From the NCBI GenBank assembly GCA_030615425.1, contig JAUWZG010000070.1, positions 1 to 5,014 on the forward strand: 5,014 nt of DNA, given 5' to 3'. The notes beneath the pieces are model-generated. The model was not told the origin of the DNA, ran no database searches, and worked only from the letters and a program-made list of their open reading frames with translations. This DNA is from Dehalococcoidia bacterium (GTDB lineage Bacteria > Chloroflexota > Dehalococcoidia > Dehalococcoidales > BS750m-G39). The position numbers and the translations under genes were made by a program. Below are positions 1-4,920 of this stretch, piece after piece (positions within the stretch are counted from its first letter, which is position 1; each line of letters opens with the position of its first letter).

Positions 1-393
1 TAGCTCCTGCGCCCGGCTCTTTAGCTCCCCGGCATCTATGCCGTGAATCTTGCCTATTAGCTCGAGGTTTTCCTGCGGGTTGAGATGGCCGGAGATAACC
101 GTCTCCTGGGGTGAGACGCCGATGGTTTCCTTAATCTTAAACGGCTGCTTGAGGATGTCATAACCCAGTACCTGGGCGGTGCCGCTGGTTGGTTTGAGCA
201 GGCAGCACAGCATATTGATGGTAGTGGTTTTGCCAGCACCATTAGGACCAAGCAGGGCAAATAGCTCTCCCCGCTTAATATTAAGGTCGATACCATCTAC
301 CGCCACCAGACTATTGAACTTCCGGGTCAGGTTAAAGGTCTGAATAGCGAAGTCATCACTTGCCTTAGCTCTTTTTACATTGCGTGAGGTCAT
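1..393 (-). CDS. ABC transporter ATP-binding protein, ABC-2/DrrA type (C-terminal part cut off by window edge)
   Basis: The reading frame is open from an ATG at 393 to base 1, giving the first 131 residues of a nucleotide-binding domain that probably has 250-330 in full. Seen: a conventional core beginning near residue 15, Walker A GPNGAGKTT at residues 49-57, a following helix INMLCCLLKPTSG, and the Q-loop glutamine at about residue 96 (GVSPQET). The signature motif, Walker B and H-loop fall outside the window. The GPNGAGKTT-plus-PTSG pattern is typical of the DrrA/CcmA group, which energises ABC-2 exporters of drugs, lipids or polysaccharides at the cytoplasmic membrane; the substrate cannot be told from this fragment. 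The start is supported by an AGGAGG ribosome binding site at 399-404, five bases before the ATG, and by a promoter-like sequence further upstream. A permease gene would be expected beyond the left edge. A ten-residue basic lead (TSRNVKRAKA) precedes the domain. Confidence 0.93.
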   Translation of the reverse strand, partial: MTSRNVKRAKASDDFAIQTFNLTRKFNSLVAVDGIDLNIKRGELFALLGPNGAGKTTTINMLCCLLKPTSGTAQVLGYDILKQPFKIKETIGVSPQETVISGHLNPQENLELIGKIHGIDAGELKSRAQEL

Positions 394-420
394 TCCTGCC
401 TCCTTTCCGATGTTATGGAT

Positions 421-449
421 AATGTAACCTAGCTTGGGTCGGTCGTCAA
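421..449 (-). promoter_or_regulatory. Sigma70-type promoter for the ABC transporter gene
   Basis: On the minus strand TTGACG (444-449) is followed after exactly 17 bases by TACATT (421-426). These match the -35 consensus at five of six and the -10 consensus at four of six positions. Transcription would begin near 412-415, giving a leader of about 20 bases that contains the AGGAGG ribosome binding site. Its position just upstream of the gene and the ideal spacing support it; there is no experimental evidence. Confidence 0.55.
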
Positions 450-498
450 GGGATTTGGCTTTTTCTGGGCTGGTTTAAATGTTTCTCTGTGGAGTCGA

Positions 499-612
499 CC
501 CCATTCCCCCCCTGTTTTCAGTTGTCTTTCTTCCCACCCACCCGCCCTATAGAGGCTTCGCCTCAATCCCTCGCTTCATCGGGGAGTCAAAGAGGGGCAC
601 AGCCCCTCTTTG
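499..612 (+). repeat. Intergenic C-rich repeat element, copy 1
   Basis: This is the first of three related intergenic copies in the same orientation. Box A lies at 500-518 (ends CCCCCCCTGTTTT) and box B at 531-549 (TTCCCACCCACCCGCCCTA). Immediately after comes a five-pair hairpin at 552-564 (GAGGC, loop TTC, GCCTC). A weaker bulged hairpin follows at about 568-586 (TCCC..CG / CGGGGA). The copy ends in an 11-pair perfect hairpin at 588-612. It sits between the divergent promoters of the ABC gene and the hydratase operon. I do not recognise the family. Strand is nominal, taken as the C-rich strand; element limits are inferred from comparison with the other copies. Confidence 0.7.
588..612. other. 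Perfect 11-bp hairpin closing repeat copy 1, possible terminator or insulator
   Basis: The arms CAAAGAGGGGC (588-598) and GCCCCTCTTTG (602-612) pair perfectly around an ACA loop. The GC core is flanked by AAA/TTT inside the stem, and TAAATTTTC follows on the plus strand, so it could work as a weak intrinsic terminator. No plus-strand gene in the window ends here. It lies 13 bases before the -35 box of the hydratase operon, so it may shield that operon from read-through. It may equally be just the closing stem of the repeat. Confidence 0.6.
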
Positions 613-625
613 TAAATTTTCTTTC

Positions 626-655
626 TTGACACGGCTTGTTAGCTCAAAGTAAACT
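626..655 (+). promoter_or_regulatory. Sigma70-type promoter for the hydratase/dehydrogenase operon
   Basis: A perfect TTGACA -35 box (626-631) is followed after 18 bases by TAAACT (650-655), a four-of-six match to TATAAT. The predicted transcription start, six to eight bases beyond the -10, falls at about 661-663, on or next to the ATG at 663. No Shine-Dalgarno sequence exists before that ATG, so the transcript may be leaderless. The weak -10 limits certainty. Confidence 0.45.
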
Positions 656-662
656 TCTTGAT

Positions 663-1091
663 ATGGCTGAGAGTTCATCGGGCATAGACAGGCTGCGGAG
701 TAGAATTGGGGTGGAGTGGCAGCCCAAGGAATACCAGATTGAGGGGGGGATGATACGGCGCTTTGCCCGAGCCGTGGGCGACCCCAACCCCCTGTGGCAG
801 GATGGCGTTATCGCCCCGCCGACCTTTATCCTGGCTATCGGGTTTGAGCAGTTTGTGGAGGACTTGATGTCCTTAACCCCCTTTAACACGGTGCTTATGG
901 GTGGAACTGAGCTTGAGTGCTATCAGCCCATCAGGCTGGGCGACGTGATAACCGTTGTCTTCCAAATAAGCAACCTTCGTGAGCGGCAGGGTCAGATGGG
1001 CAGGATGGCATTTATGACCTTTGACAGCAGCTATAAAAACCAGAGGCAGGAGCTGGTAGCCAAGTGCCGCCAGATGATTATCGGCTATTAG
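663..1091 (+). CDS. MaoC-like hot-dog protein, N-terminal-type (non-catalytic) hydratase subunit
   Basis: A 142-residue single hot-dog domain, a usual length for stand-alone MaoC N-terminal-domain proteins (FAS1_DH-region type). The family signature is clear: IRRFARAVGDPNPLWQDG at about residues 31-48, then APPTF at 51-55 and a beta-rich second half ending in a G-rich turn near GQMGRMAF. The aspartate of the hydratase-2 motif (D40) is kept, but the catalytic histidine is replaced by tryptophan (W45). As in mycobacterial HadA/HadC and the first half of MFE-2 hydratase, this subunit probably shapes the acyl-binding pocket while its partner does catalysis; that role is inferred. The next gene starts one base after its stop, which points to coupled translation and a 1:1 complex. 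Start choice: the frame extends to a TTG at 636, but that codon lies between the -35 and -10 boxes and has no ribosome binding site, so ATG 663 is preferred. Cytoplasmic, with no signal peptide. Confidence 0.87.
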   Translation: MAESSSGIDRLRSRIGVEWQPKEYQIEGGMIRRFARAVGDPNPLWQDGVIAPPTFILAIGFEQFVEDLMSLTPFNTVLMGGTELECYQPIRLGDVITVVFQISNLRERQGQMGRMAFMTFDSSYKNQRQELVAKCRQMIIGY

Positions 1092-1092
1092 G

Positions 1093-1524
1093 ATGACTGA
1101 GCAGCTTTATTACGAAGATGTTACCGTAGGCAGTGAAATCACCCCCTTGGTCAAGCAGCCGACCACCACGCAGTTGGTGATGTGGGCGGGGGCGGTGGGC
1201 GACTATAATCCCATTCACTATGATAAGGATTTCGCCCAGAGCCGGGGTCTGTCTGGCGTTATCGTCCCCGGTCAGCTAATAGGCGCCTTTCTGGGTCAGT
1301 TGATGACCGATTGGATAGGGGAACAAGGCGCGCTCCGGAAGCTGAGCTGTAGCTATAAAGGTATGAGCTACCCCGGTGAGGCTGTTACCTGCAAGGGTAA
1401 GGTGACCAAGAAGTATGTCGAGAATGAGCGCCACTATTTAGAGTGTAGCCTCTGGGTGGAGAATCCCAAGGGTGAGAAGATAGCCTCAGGTAGGGCTGTG
1501 GTCATTCTGCCCTCCAGAGGCTGA
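1093..1524 (+). CDS. MaoC-like (R)-specific enoyl-CoA hydratase / hydroxyacyl dehydratase, catalytic subunit
   Basis: A 143-residue hot-dog protein carrying the hydratase-2 motif AGAVGDYNPIHYDKDFAQSRG at about residues 32-52, with the expected catalytic pair D37 and H42, followed by the GVIVPGQL segment (55-62) that forms the oxyanion-side turn in the family. Family members reversibly hydrate trans-2-enoyl-CoA to (3R)-hydroxyacyl-CoA (EC 4.2.1.119 type) or dehydrate (3R)-hydroxyacyl-ACP. Whether the carrier is CoA or ACP cannot be read from the sequence. It starts one base after the stop of the non-catalytic partner with no strong Shine-Dalgarno sequence, so it probably depends on translational coupling. 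The pair resembles HadAB/HadBC of mycobacteria, where one chain supplies Asp and His. The short-chain dehydrogenase 30 bases downstream would act on the same (3R)-hydroxyacyl product. Confident on family and active site, unsure of the physiological substrate. Confidence 0.9.
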   Translation: MTEQLYYEDVTVGSEITPLVKQPTTTQLVMWAGAVGDYNPIHYDKDFAQSRGLSGVIVPGQLIGAFLGQLMTDWIGEQGALRKLSCSYKGMSYPGEAVTCKGKVTKKYVENERHYLECSLWVENPKGEKIASGRAVVILPSRG

Positions 1525-1554
1525 TTATAAAGAGTAGAAAGGAAGGCGAAACCG

Positions 1555-2469
1555 ATGGCTGATAGGTTAAAAGATAGGGTAGCAGTGGTGACCGGCTCGG
1601 GACAAGGTATCGGCAAAGCCATCGCCATAGCGCTGGCGAAGGAAGGGGCAAAGGTGGTGACCAATAACCGCCGCCCCGGTACCGAGGGCGGCGATGCTGA
1701 GACTGCCGCCAAGGAGATTAAGGATATGGGTGGGGAGGCGGTGCCCTTTTTTGGCAGCGTTTCTGAATTTGATGTGGCGGAGAAGATAGTGAAGACGGCG
1801 GTGGATAGCTTCGGCAGGCTGGATATTCTGATAAATAACGCCGGCGCTGATGCCCCCCGTATGGTCTGGAATATGACTGAGGAGGACTGGGATAGATGCG
1901 TGGACTCCTTCCTCAAGGGCTCTTTCAATTGCACCCGGTTTGCCTGTGGCTTGATGAGAGAGCAGAGGTGGGGGCGGATAATAAATACTACCTCTACTGC
2001 CTGGCTAGGCACGGTGGGGCACTGTAATTATGGTGCCGCTAAAGCTGGGCTCGTCGGTTTAACCCGGGCGGTAGCCAGGGAGATGGGCCGGTATGGGGTA
2101 ACCTGTAATGCCTACGCCCCAACCGCCGCCACCAGATTTACCCTTAGCGATGAGATAGTGGCTGGTTTCAAGAAGAGATATGAGGCGGGACTTATGACCA
2201 AGGAGCGGTATGAGGAGTTAACTAATCCACCCGGCCCGGAGACAGTAACCCCATTTATTGTCTATCTTTGCACTGATGAGGCTGCTGATATAAATGGACA
2301 GGTGTTTGATGTCACCGGGGGCAATATCGCTATTTACTCCGAGCCGGTAAAGAAGAAGTCCATTGTTAAACAGGAAGGGCTGTGGACGGTGGAGGAGTTA
2401 ATAGACCAGGTGCCCAAAGCATTGCTTGAGGGATACGAAAACCCGGCACCATCCCAGCCAGCTAAATAG
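1555..2469 (+). CDS. Short-chain dehydrogenase/reductase, MFE-2-like (3R)-hydroxyacyl-CoA dehydrogenase
   Basis: A 304-residue classical SDR. The nucleotide-binding motif TGSGQGIG is at residues 13-20, NNAG at 94-97, and the active site has S147, Y159 and K163 (NYGAAKAG), with a conserved asparagine near N125. It is longer than FabG (about 245): after the usual core (NGQVFDVTGG) it continues for some 45 residues with SIVKQEGLWTVEELIDQVP. That tail and the CNAYAPTAATRFT stretch recall the dehydrogenase domain of peroxisomal MFE-2/HSD17B4, judged from memory rather than by alignment. Likely reaction: NAD(P)-linked interconversion of (3R)-hydroxyacyl and 3-oxoacyl thioesters, next to the hydratase pair. 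At the end of the second strand (VVTNNRR) Asn replaces the Asp usual for NAD enzymes and two arginines follow, which hints at NADP(H). A good ribosome binding site, AAAGGAAGG, lies eight bases before the ATG. A simpler 3-oxoacyl-reductase role is possible. Confidence 0.9.
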   Translation: MADRLKDRVAVVTGSGQGIGKAIAIALAKEGAKVVTNNRRPGTEGGDAETAAKEIKDMGGEAVPFFGSVSEFDVAEKIVKTAVDSFGRLDILINNAGADAPRMVWNMTEEDWDRCVDSFLKGSFNCTRFACGLMREQRWGRIINTTSTAWLGTVGHCNYGAAKAGLVGLTRAVAREMGRYGVTCNAYAPTAATRFTLSDEIVAGFKKRYEAGLMTKERYEELTNPPGPETVTPFIVYLCTDEAADINGQVFDVTGGNIAIYSEPVKKKSIVKQEGLWTVEELIDQVPKALLEGYENPAPSQPAK

Positions 2470-2510
2470 AAATTTGGTGACCCTATCCCCTCCCTGTTTT
2501 TAACTTAATC

Positions 2511-2626
2511 CTTTTCTTCCCACCCTGCCCGCCCTAGCGGGGTTTCACCCCTAAAACTCTCTAATTTTTAGGGGGAGGGGAGAGAAAAAGTAGCCGCTGA
2601 CCTTAGAGGGTGGTGGGTGGGAAAAG
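2511..2626. repeat. Imperfect inverted repeat inside repeat copy 2
   Basis: The left arm 2511-2536 (CTTTT..TCCCACCC..CCC..CCCTA) has an imperfect reverse complement at 2604-2626 (TAGAGGG..GGGTGGGAAAAG). Matching blocks are CTTTT/AAAAG, CCCACCC/GGGTGGG and CCCTA/TAGAGGG with one extra base. The 67 bases between contain the smaller hairpins. The whole could fold into a long branched stem in RNA or a cruciform in DNA. Copies 1 and 3 show no such right arm within the window. Confidence 0.5.
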
Positions 2627-2630
2627 ATAG

Positions 2631-2658
2631 ATATAAAAAGGAGGGGCTAGCGCCCCTC
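2631..2658 (-). terminator. Intrinsic terminator of the PAC2-HEAT-GNAT operon
   Basis: Read on the minus strand, a seven-pair GC-rich stem GAGGGGC/GCCCCTC with a four-base GCTA loop is followed by CTTTTTATAT. That is a standard Rho-independent terminator. The acetyltransferase stop codon (2647-2649) lies inside the structure, so coding sequence and terminator overlap by about 12 bases. On the plus strand the T-tract is absent, so it would not stop transcription of the dehydrogenase operon. Confidence 0.8.
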
Positions 2659-3171
2659 TAAGACTTCCCATTGCTTACGGTGTAATTCCATAAGCACAAA
2701 GCTATAGCCGTCTTTTTTCAGGTTTCCGTACGGGGTGAAGCCGCATTTCTGGAAGCACTTTTGCGCTCTGGTGTTTGAATTAAGGGTCTTGAGGTAGATT
2801 CGGTTGAGCTTTGTCTGGTGGAAAATATGGTTGACCAGAGTAGCTGCCGCATCGGCGCCATAGCCCTTGTCCCAGTAACTGCGGTTGCCAATCATAATAC
2901 CCAGCTCGGCTTCGCCCTTGGTCTCATTAATGCCATAATATATGCAGTTGCCAATGTGCTTGCCGTCCAGGGTTTCTATGGCGAACCGATGTCTAATTGG
3001 GGAAGGGTAGCGCAATTCGCTGGTGTATTCTGATAGATACTGCGGGAAAGTAGTGGTTGGCAGTGGAGCAGCGTCAAGTTGAGCTAGCTCGGCGTCTGTT
3101 TGCCAGGTATAATCATCTGGGGCGTCGGCTAATCTTTTTCCCCGAAGCTTAATCTTACTGCCAACAATCAT
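2647..3171 (-). CDS. GNAT-family N-acetyltransferase, RimJ/RimL-like
   Basis: A 174-residue single-domain GNAT protein of the RimJ/RimL type (Acetyltransf_3-like), close to the usual length. Visible features: an N-terminal segment GSKIKLRGKRLADAPDDYTW, a central beta strand (AIETLDGKHIGNCIYYGI, about 64-81), the substrate-side strand GEAELGIMIG (86-95), the acetyl-CoA pyrophosphate loop YWDKGYGADA (99-108), and the C-terminal motif LNSNTRAQKCFQKCGF (130-145) with the conserved Asn, Ala and Phe. The family transfers acetyl from acetyl-CoA to an amine, either a protein N-terminus or a small molecule; the acceptor cannot be predicted. It is last in the PAC2-HEAT operon, 16 bases after the HEAT stop, with GAGGG five bases from the ATG as ribosome binding site. 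Its stop codon is embedded in the operon terminator. Its presence in the operon may be functional or incidental. Confidence 0.9.
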   Translation of the reverse strand: MIVGSKIKLRGKRLADAPDDYTWQTDAELAQLDAAPLPTTTFPQYLSEYTSELRYPSPIRHRFAIETLDGKHIGNCIYYGINETKGEAELGIMIGNRSYWDKGYGADAAATLVNHIFHQTKLNRIYLKTLNSNTRAQKCFQKCGFTPYGNLKKDGYSFVLMELHRKQWEVLEGR

Positions 3172-3187
3172 GTTGCCCTCAATAGTT

Positions 3188-4111
3188 TCAAATTCGGAAG
3201 GATAGTGAGTCTTCCCCGGCCTCTAGCTCGTACAGGGCTTGCTCCGCCGCCTGCTGGATTACCTCACTGGAGTGATTCAGGCACTGCTCAAGGGAGTTTT
3301 TAGCTTCAGGACCGCCTATCTTACCCAGCGCCTGGATGGCAGCCAGCTGAACATCAACATCAGGGTCAGTGATGAGCTCTACGAGGTATGGGGCTGCCTC
3401 TTTCTCCCCCAACTCACCGCATGCCCTGGCAGCTTCGTAGCGTACCTCGGCATCAGCGCTGGCTAGCTCCTTTAGCAGTATTGGTAGCCAGGAGTGGTTA
3501 CAGCTCTTACCCATAGCGAAAAGAGCACCGATTCTCAATTTGGGCTCACCACTTTGATAGGCTTTGACAATGGCTTTCTCCGTCTGGGGCAGGCTTAATG
3601 GTGCCGCCGCCTCCAGGGCACGGCGTTTGACTTCTATCGGCTTGTCTTTATCATCGATTACAGCCAGTAAAGCCTGGCATACCTTTGATTTATGGCTGGG
3701 GCGCAGCTTTTTAAGCTCGGCTAGCATGGCAAACTTGCCCAGCGCGGTGGCTGCCGTCGCCTGGACTTTCTCCGAGCTGTCTTGCTCCAGCAGCTCGATT
3801 AGAGGGTCAATCAGCGATGCCTCCTCGCTTTCCCACAGACCTTCAATAGCCTTGCTCCGTACCTCGTCGTCAGGGTCTTTCAAGCGGCTCTTGAAGATGC
3901 TGTCAAAGTCAAGCTCGAAGTTATCCTCGGCTAGTTCGACCAGGCGATACATGATTTGTCCCTGCCGTTTTGGCTCAATGGCTGCCCATGCCTGTTCAAA
4001 AAGCGCCAGTTCTTCTGAGTTTAGGTTTGATAGTTCGGCTAGCCTTGAATTGAGCAACGGCTTATCACTGTTACCCAGGTCGGCAATGGTCTCCTCGATG
4101 GGCAATGACAT
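3188..4111 (-). CDS. HEAT-repeat protein (PBS-lyase-type repeats)
   Basis: A 307-residue acidic protein made largely of alpha-helical HEAT units. Recognisable repeats start near residues 80 (DPDDEVRSKAIEGLW), 113 (SEKVQATAATALGKF), 160 (EVKRRALEAAAPL), 190 (PKLRIGALFAMGKS), 220 (DAEVRYEAARACGEL), 250 (PDVDVQLAAIQALGKI) and 281 (SSEVIQQAAEQAL). The D-x-x-V-R/Q-x-x-A-x-x-A-L-G pattern is that of PBS-lyase HEAT repeats. The first 75 residues are helical but not clearly repeated. There is no signal peptide, membrane segment or catalytic motif, so the protein is probably a cytoplasmic scaffold that binds another protein. It does not look like a phycobilin lyase, as no phycobiliprotein genes are near. 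It starts 15 bases after the PAC2 stop with GGGAG five bases before the ATG, so the two are almost certainly co-transcribed; a physical link with PAC2 is only an inference. Confidence 0.9.
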   Translation of the reverse strand: MSLPIEETIADLGNSDKPLLNSRLAELSNLNSEELALFEQAWAAIEPKRQGQIMYRLVELAEDNFELDFDSIFKSRLKDPDDEVRSKAIEGLWESEEASLIDPLIELLEQDSSEKVQATAATALGKFAMLAELKKLRPSHKSKVCQALLAVIDDKDKPIEVKRRALEAAAPLSLPQTEKAIVKAYQSGEPKLRIGALFAMGKSCNHSWLPILLKELASADAEVRYEAARACGELGEKEAAPYLVELITDPDVDVQLAAIQALGKIGGPEAKNSLEQCLNHSSEVIQQAAEQALYELEAGEDSLSFRI

Positions 4112-4126
4112 AGCTGCTCCCTATTG

Positions 4127-4912
4127 CTATTCCTCCTCTTCCTCTCCGTATTCCCAGATAGGTCTGGTAAAATGGTCGATATATTCTCCCATAGCCTCAG
4201 CCGCAACCTGTTTCATTCTATCTGCGGTCTCCTTAGCCGTCTGAGCCAGCTCGGCGACGTCAATTTCAATATCTAGCATCCTGGTCAGCACCTGAAGCAC
4301 AGCCAAGGCAGCCACCGGGTTCTGGATTCGGGTGGCATACATCGGCACCTCGCCTAGAAGGCAGATACCCTCAATTTCCCTCTCCTTGGTTACGCCCATC
4401 AGCAACCCGTTCAGCCCCGCGATTTGTAGGTTACTCCTCTGCACCAAATCATGTTTCTCCAGCTCCTCAGTCATATGCTGGCTGGTGACCACCCCCCACA
4501 CCCTGGGCTGCTCGGTGTGGTGGATGCGGCTCAGGGCGGCGGCACAGGTATATATCCGCTTAACCTGAAACTTTTCTCCCACGTCAAGGACGCAATTAGC
4601 CAGCTCATATCCCTTGGTGAATGGTTGGTCCTCACCGATGAATAGTATTATATCACTTCCTCCGCCTTTGTTTTTCCAGTAGTAGAACTTGCTCTGGGGG
4701 AACTGTGGAGCCTCTACTACATTGTCCTTAGCCACTACCCCGATGGCGTCAAAGAAATAGGAGGGCTCAATTTCCCCCAATTCTTTAAAGTCCAGCTTTC
4801 TCTTCAGGTAGGTAGCCACTATGATGGATACATTGCCGATGCCGGGCCATGAAGCCAGCATAATGGGTGAATTGAGTTTTGGTCGGGCGTAAAGCCTGAT
4901 TAAATTTTTCAT
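4127..4912 (-). CDS. PAC2-family protein (proteasome assembly chaperone-like, former DUF75)
   Basis: A 261-residue protein with the hallmarks of the PAC2 family: an N-terminal PIMLASWPGIGNVSIIVATYL (about 16-36), a central region with EDQP (94-97) and GEKFQVKRIYTCAAAL (112-127), and the late motif GEVPMYATRIQNPVAALAVL (187-206) followed by a helix reaching residue 239. The C-terminus is a strongly acidic tail, GEEEEE. In eukaryotes and archaea PAC2 proteins assist proteasome assembly; bacterial members are mostly uncharacterised and many occur without a proteasome, so no function is assigned. No proteasome subunit is in the window. It is the first gene of a three-gene operon with HEAT and GNAT genes. 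The start ATG is preceded by GGGA at about seven bases and by GGAGGGG at 13 bases; the latter is the reverse strand of repeat box A. An upstream ATG at 4925 is out of frame, so this start stands. Confidence 0.9.
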   Translation of the reverse strand: MKNLIRLYARPKLNSPIMLASWPGIGNVSIIVATYLKRKLDFKELGEIEPSYFFDAIGVVAKDNVVEAPQFPQSKFYYWKNKGGGSDIILFIGEDQPFTKGYELANCVLDVGEKFQVKRIYTCAAALSRIHHTEQPRVWGVVTSQHMTEELEKHDLVQRSNLQIAGLNGLLMGVTKEREIEGICLLGEVPMYATRIQNPVAALAVLQVLTRMLDIEIDVAELAQTAKETADRMKQVAAEAMGEYIDHFTRPIWEYGEEEEE

Positions 4913-4920
4913 TAGGTAAT

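Larger units (their letters stand above)
2481..2658 (+). repeat. Intergenic C-rich repeat element, copy 2
   Basis: This copy fills the convergent spacer between the dehydrogenase and acetyltransferase genes. Box A is at 2481-2500 (ends CCCCTCCCTGTTTT) and box B at 2517-2536 (TTCCCACCCTGCCCGCCCTA). A hairpin follows at 2539-2551 (GGGGT, loop TTC, ACCCC). This copy is about 64 bases longer than copy 1. The extra part includes a second hairpin, CCCCTAAAA (2548-2556) with TTTTAGGGG (2566-2574), and an inverted partner of box B at 2604-2626. It ends with GAGGGGC/GCCCCTC arms at 2641-2658, which also form the terminator of the acetyltransferase gene. Orientation matches copies 1 and 3; limits are inferred. 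Confidence 0.7.

Noticed and set aside
57..296. Small minus-strand frame inside the ABC ATPase region
   Set aside because: It is in a different frame from the one carrying Walker A and the Q-loop, and its product is unlike any protein.
636..662. TTG start giving a nine-residue longer first hydratase subunit
   Set aside because: It has no ribosome binding site and lies between the -35 and -10 boxes of the best promoter; the added residues precede the family-like N-terminus. ATG 663 is preferred.
1434..2012. Long open frame on the minus strand opposite the hydratase and SDR genes
   Set aside because: It has a low-complexity Ser/Pro/Leu composition and no recognisable domain, and overlaps two genes with clear motifs. 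It is an antisense shadow.
2539..2574. Intrinsic terminator for the dehydrogenase operon on the plus strand
   Set aside because: Hairpins exist, but none is followed by a T-tract on the plus strand. Termination of that operon may be Rho-dependent or use the structured repeat, but this cannot be supported.
3564..4244. Long plus-strand open frame opposite the HEAT and PAC2 genes
   Set aside because: It is extremely Ser/Ala-rich, as expected from the reverse complement of Glu/Leu/Ala-rich HEAT repeats. It has no motif and spans the junction of two well supported genes.
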